Assembly: GCA_945911015.1 (NCBI GenBank)
Contig: CAMDZW010000006.1
Coordinates: 1-64,000, forward strand
Direction: 5' to 3'
DNA from: an uncultured Propionibacteriaceae bacterium
GTDB taxonomy: Bacteria > Actinomycetota > Actinomycetes > Propionibacteriales > Propionibacteriaceae
DNA length: 64,000 nucleotides
Below the pieces are notes generated by a model, which did not search any database, was not told where the DNA came from, and saw nothing but the letters and a program-made list of their open reading frames with translations. This document shows, piece after piece, positions 63,822 to 64,000 of the stretch (positions within the stretch are counted from its first letter, which is position 1; each line of letters begins with the position of its first letter). Made by a program: the position numbers and the translations under genes.

Positions 63822-64000
63822 TCAGGCGCGGAAGGGGAACCAGGCCAGATCGTAGCCGTACATGCCCCAGGTTCCGTCCCGCTCCGGGTCGAAGGCGAAA
63901 CGCGGGTTGTTGTACCAACCGTTGACGATGTCGGAGTGAAGAGGACGGATCTCGTCGGCGACAGTGACATGGCTGATCTCGAGCTTCCAGTGCACCCAGG
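63822..64000 (-). CDS. C-terminal fragment of an unrecognised protein, cut by the window edge
   Basis: The last 58 residues and the TGA at 63822-63824 are present; the rest is beyond base 64000. The segment is rich in Trp, Tyr, Phe and Asp/Asn (for example NGWYNNPRFAFDPERDGTWG and YGYDLAWFPF). I do not recognise a family. It lies upstream of the phosphotransferase-like gene, about 54 nt from its start, and shares its orientation, so they may be one unit. Confidence 0.6.
   Translation of the reverse strand, partial: WVHWKLEISHVTVADEIRPLHSDIVNGWYNNPRFAFDPERDGTWGMYGYDLAWFPFRA

Overview
The window is chromosomal DNA of a GC-rich actinobacterium. Gene content and order point towards Propionibacteriales-type actinobacteria, but no rRNA is present to fix the taxon. 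Evidence: very high GC with many GTG starts, the conserved rpmG / MaoC-dehydratase pair / tRNA-Trp / secE / nusG / rplK / rplA block, actinobacterial KorAB, a complete 14-gene nuo operon and menaquinone genes.

Layout. (1) 1-4.8 kb, minus: an 18-bp G-rich tandem repeat running off the left edge, then a sulfatase and a heparinase II/III-like lyase fused to a beta-propeller, probably a glycan-degradation pair. (2) 4.9-13.2 kb, minus: the translation/secretion block, read in the order tRNA-Tyr, tRNA-Thr, tRNA-Met, rpmG, cspA, two MaoC-like dehydratase genes, murB, an ABC-F ATPase, tRNA-Trp, secE, nusG, rplK, rplA. (3) 13.3-26.3 kb, plus: YajQ, exonuclease III, a 3-hydroxyisobutyryl-CoA hydrolase-like enzyme, an aminotransferase, a MoxR-like/VWA-like pair with degenerate catalytic motifs, korAB, a membrane protein with a Tyr/Gln/Pro-rich head and an M13 metallopeptidase. 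(4) 26.3-31.1 kb: an ABC exporter with a two-component system (kinase frameshifted) and an AbiEi-like gene, with three copies of a palindromic intergenic element around them. (5) 31.2-49.5 kb, minus: menJ-like reductase, nuoA-N and a polyprenyl diphosphate synthase, mostly overlapping by 1-4 nt. (6) 49.7-62.5 kb: a carbohydrate-esterase-like protein, a small membrane protein, menF, an ABC-type membrane protein/ATPase pair, menG, a RecB-like/DnaQ-like nuclease, a P-loop kinase, and menD-menC diverging from menE-menA. (7) 62.6-64 kb: a small PLDc_N-type membrane protein, a frameshifted aminoglycoside-phosphotransferase-like gene and the 3' end of an unknown gene.

How the genes work together: the right half is a respiratory-chain locus. 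MenF, MenD, MenC and MenE make the naphthoquinone precursor, HepT makes the isoprenoid tail, MenA joins them, MenG methylates and the MenJ-like enzyme would saturate the tail. Complex I (NuoA-N) uses the product. MenB and MenH are not in the window. KorAB would supply reduced ferredoxin from 2-oxoglutarate.

A recurrent regulatory signal is a TANNNT hexamer 6-8 nt upstream of the start codon with no Shine-Dalgarno, found at about ten genes, which suggests leaderless transcripts. I saw no CRISPR array, phage, transposase or obvious new multi-gene defence system. The most unusual things are the doubly degenerate MoxR/VWA pair, the palindromic intergenic repeats, the lyase-propeller fusion, the nuclease fusion and the very acidic SecE/NusG extensions.
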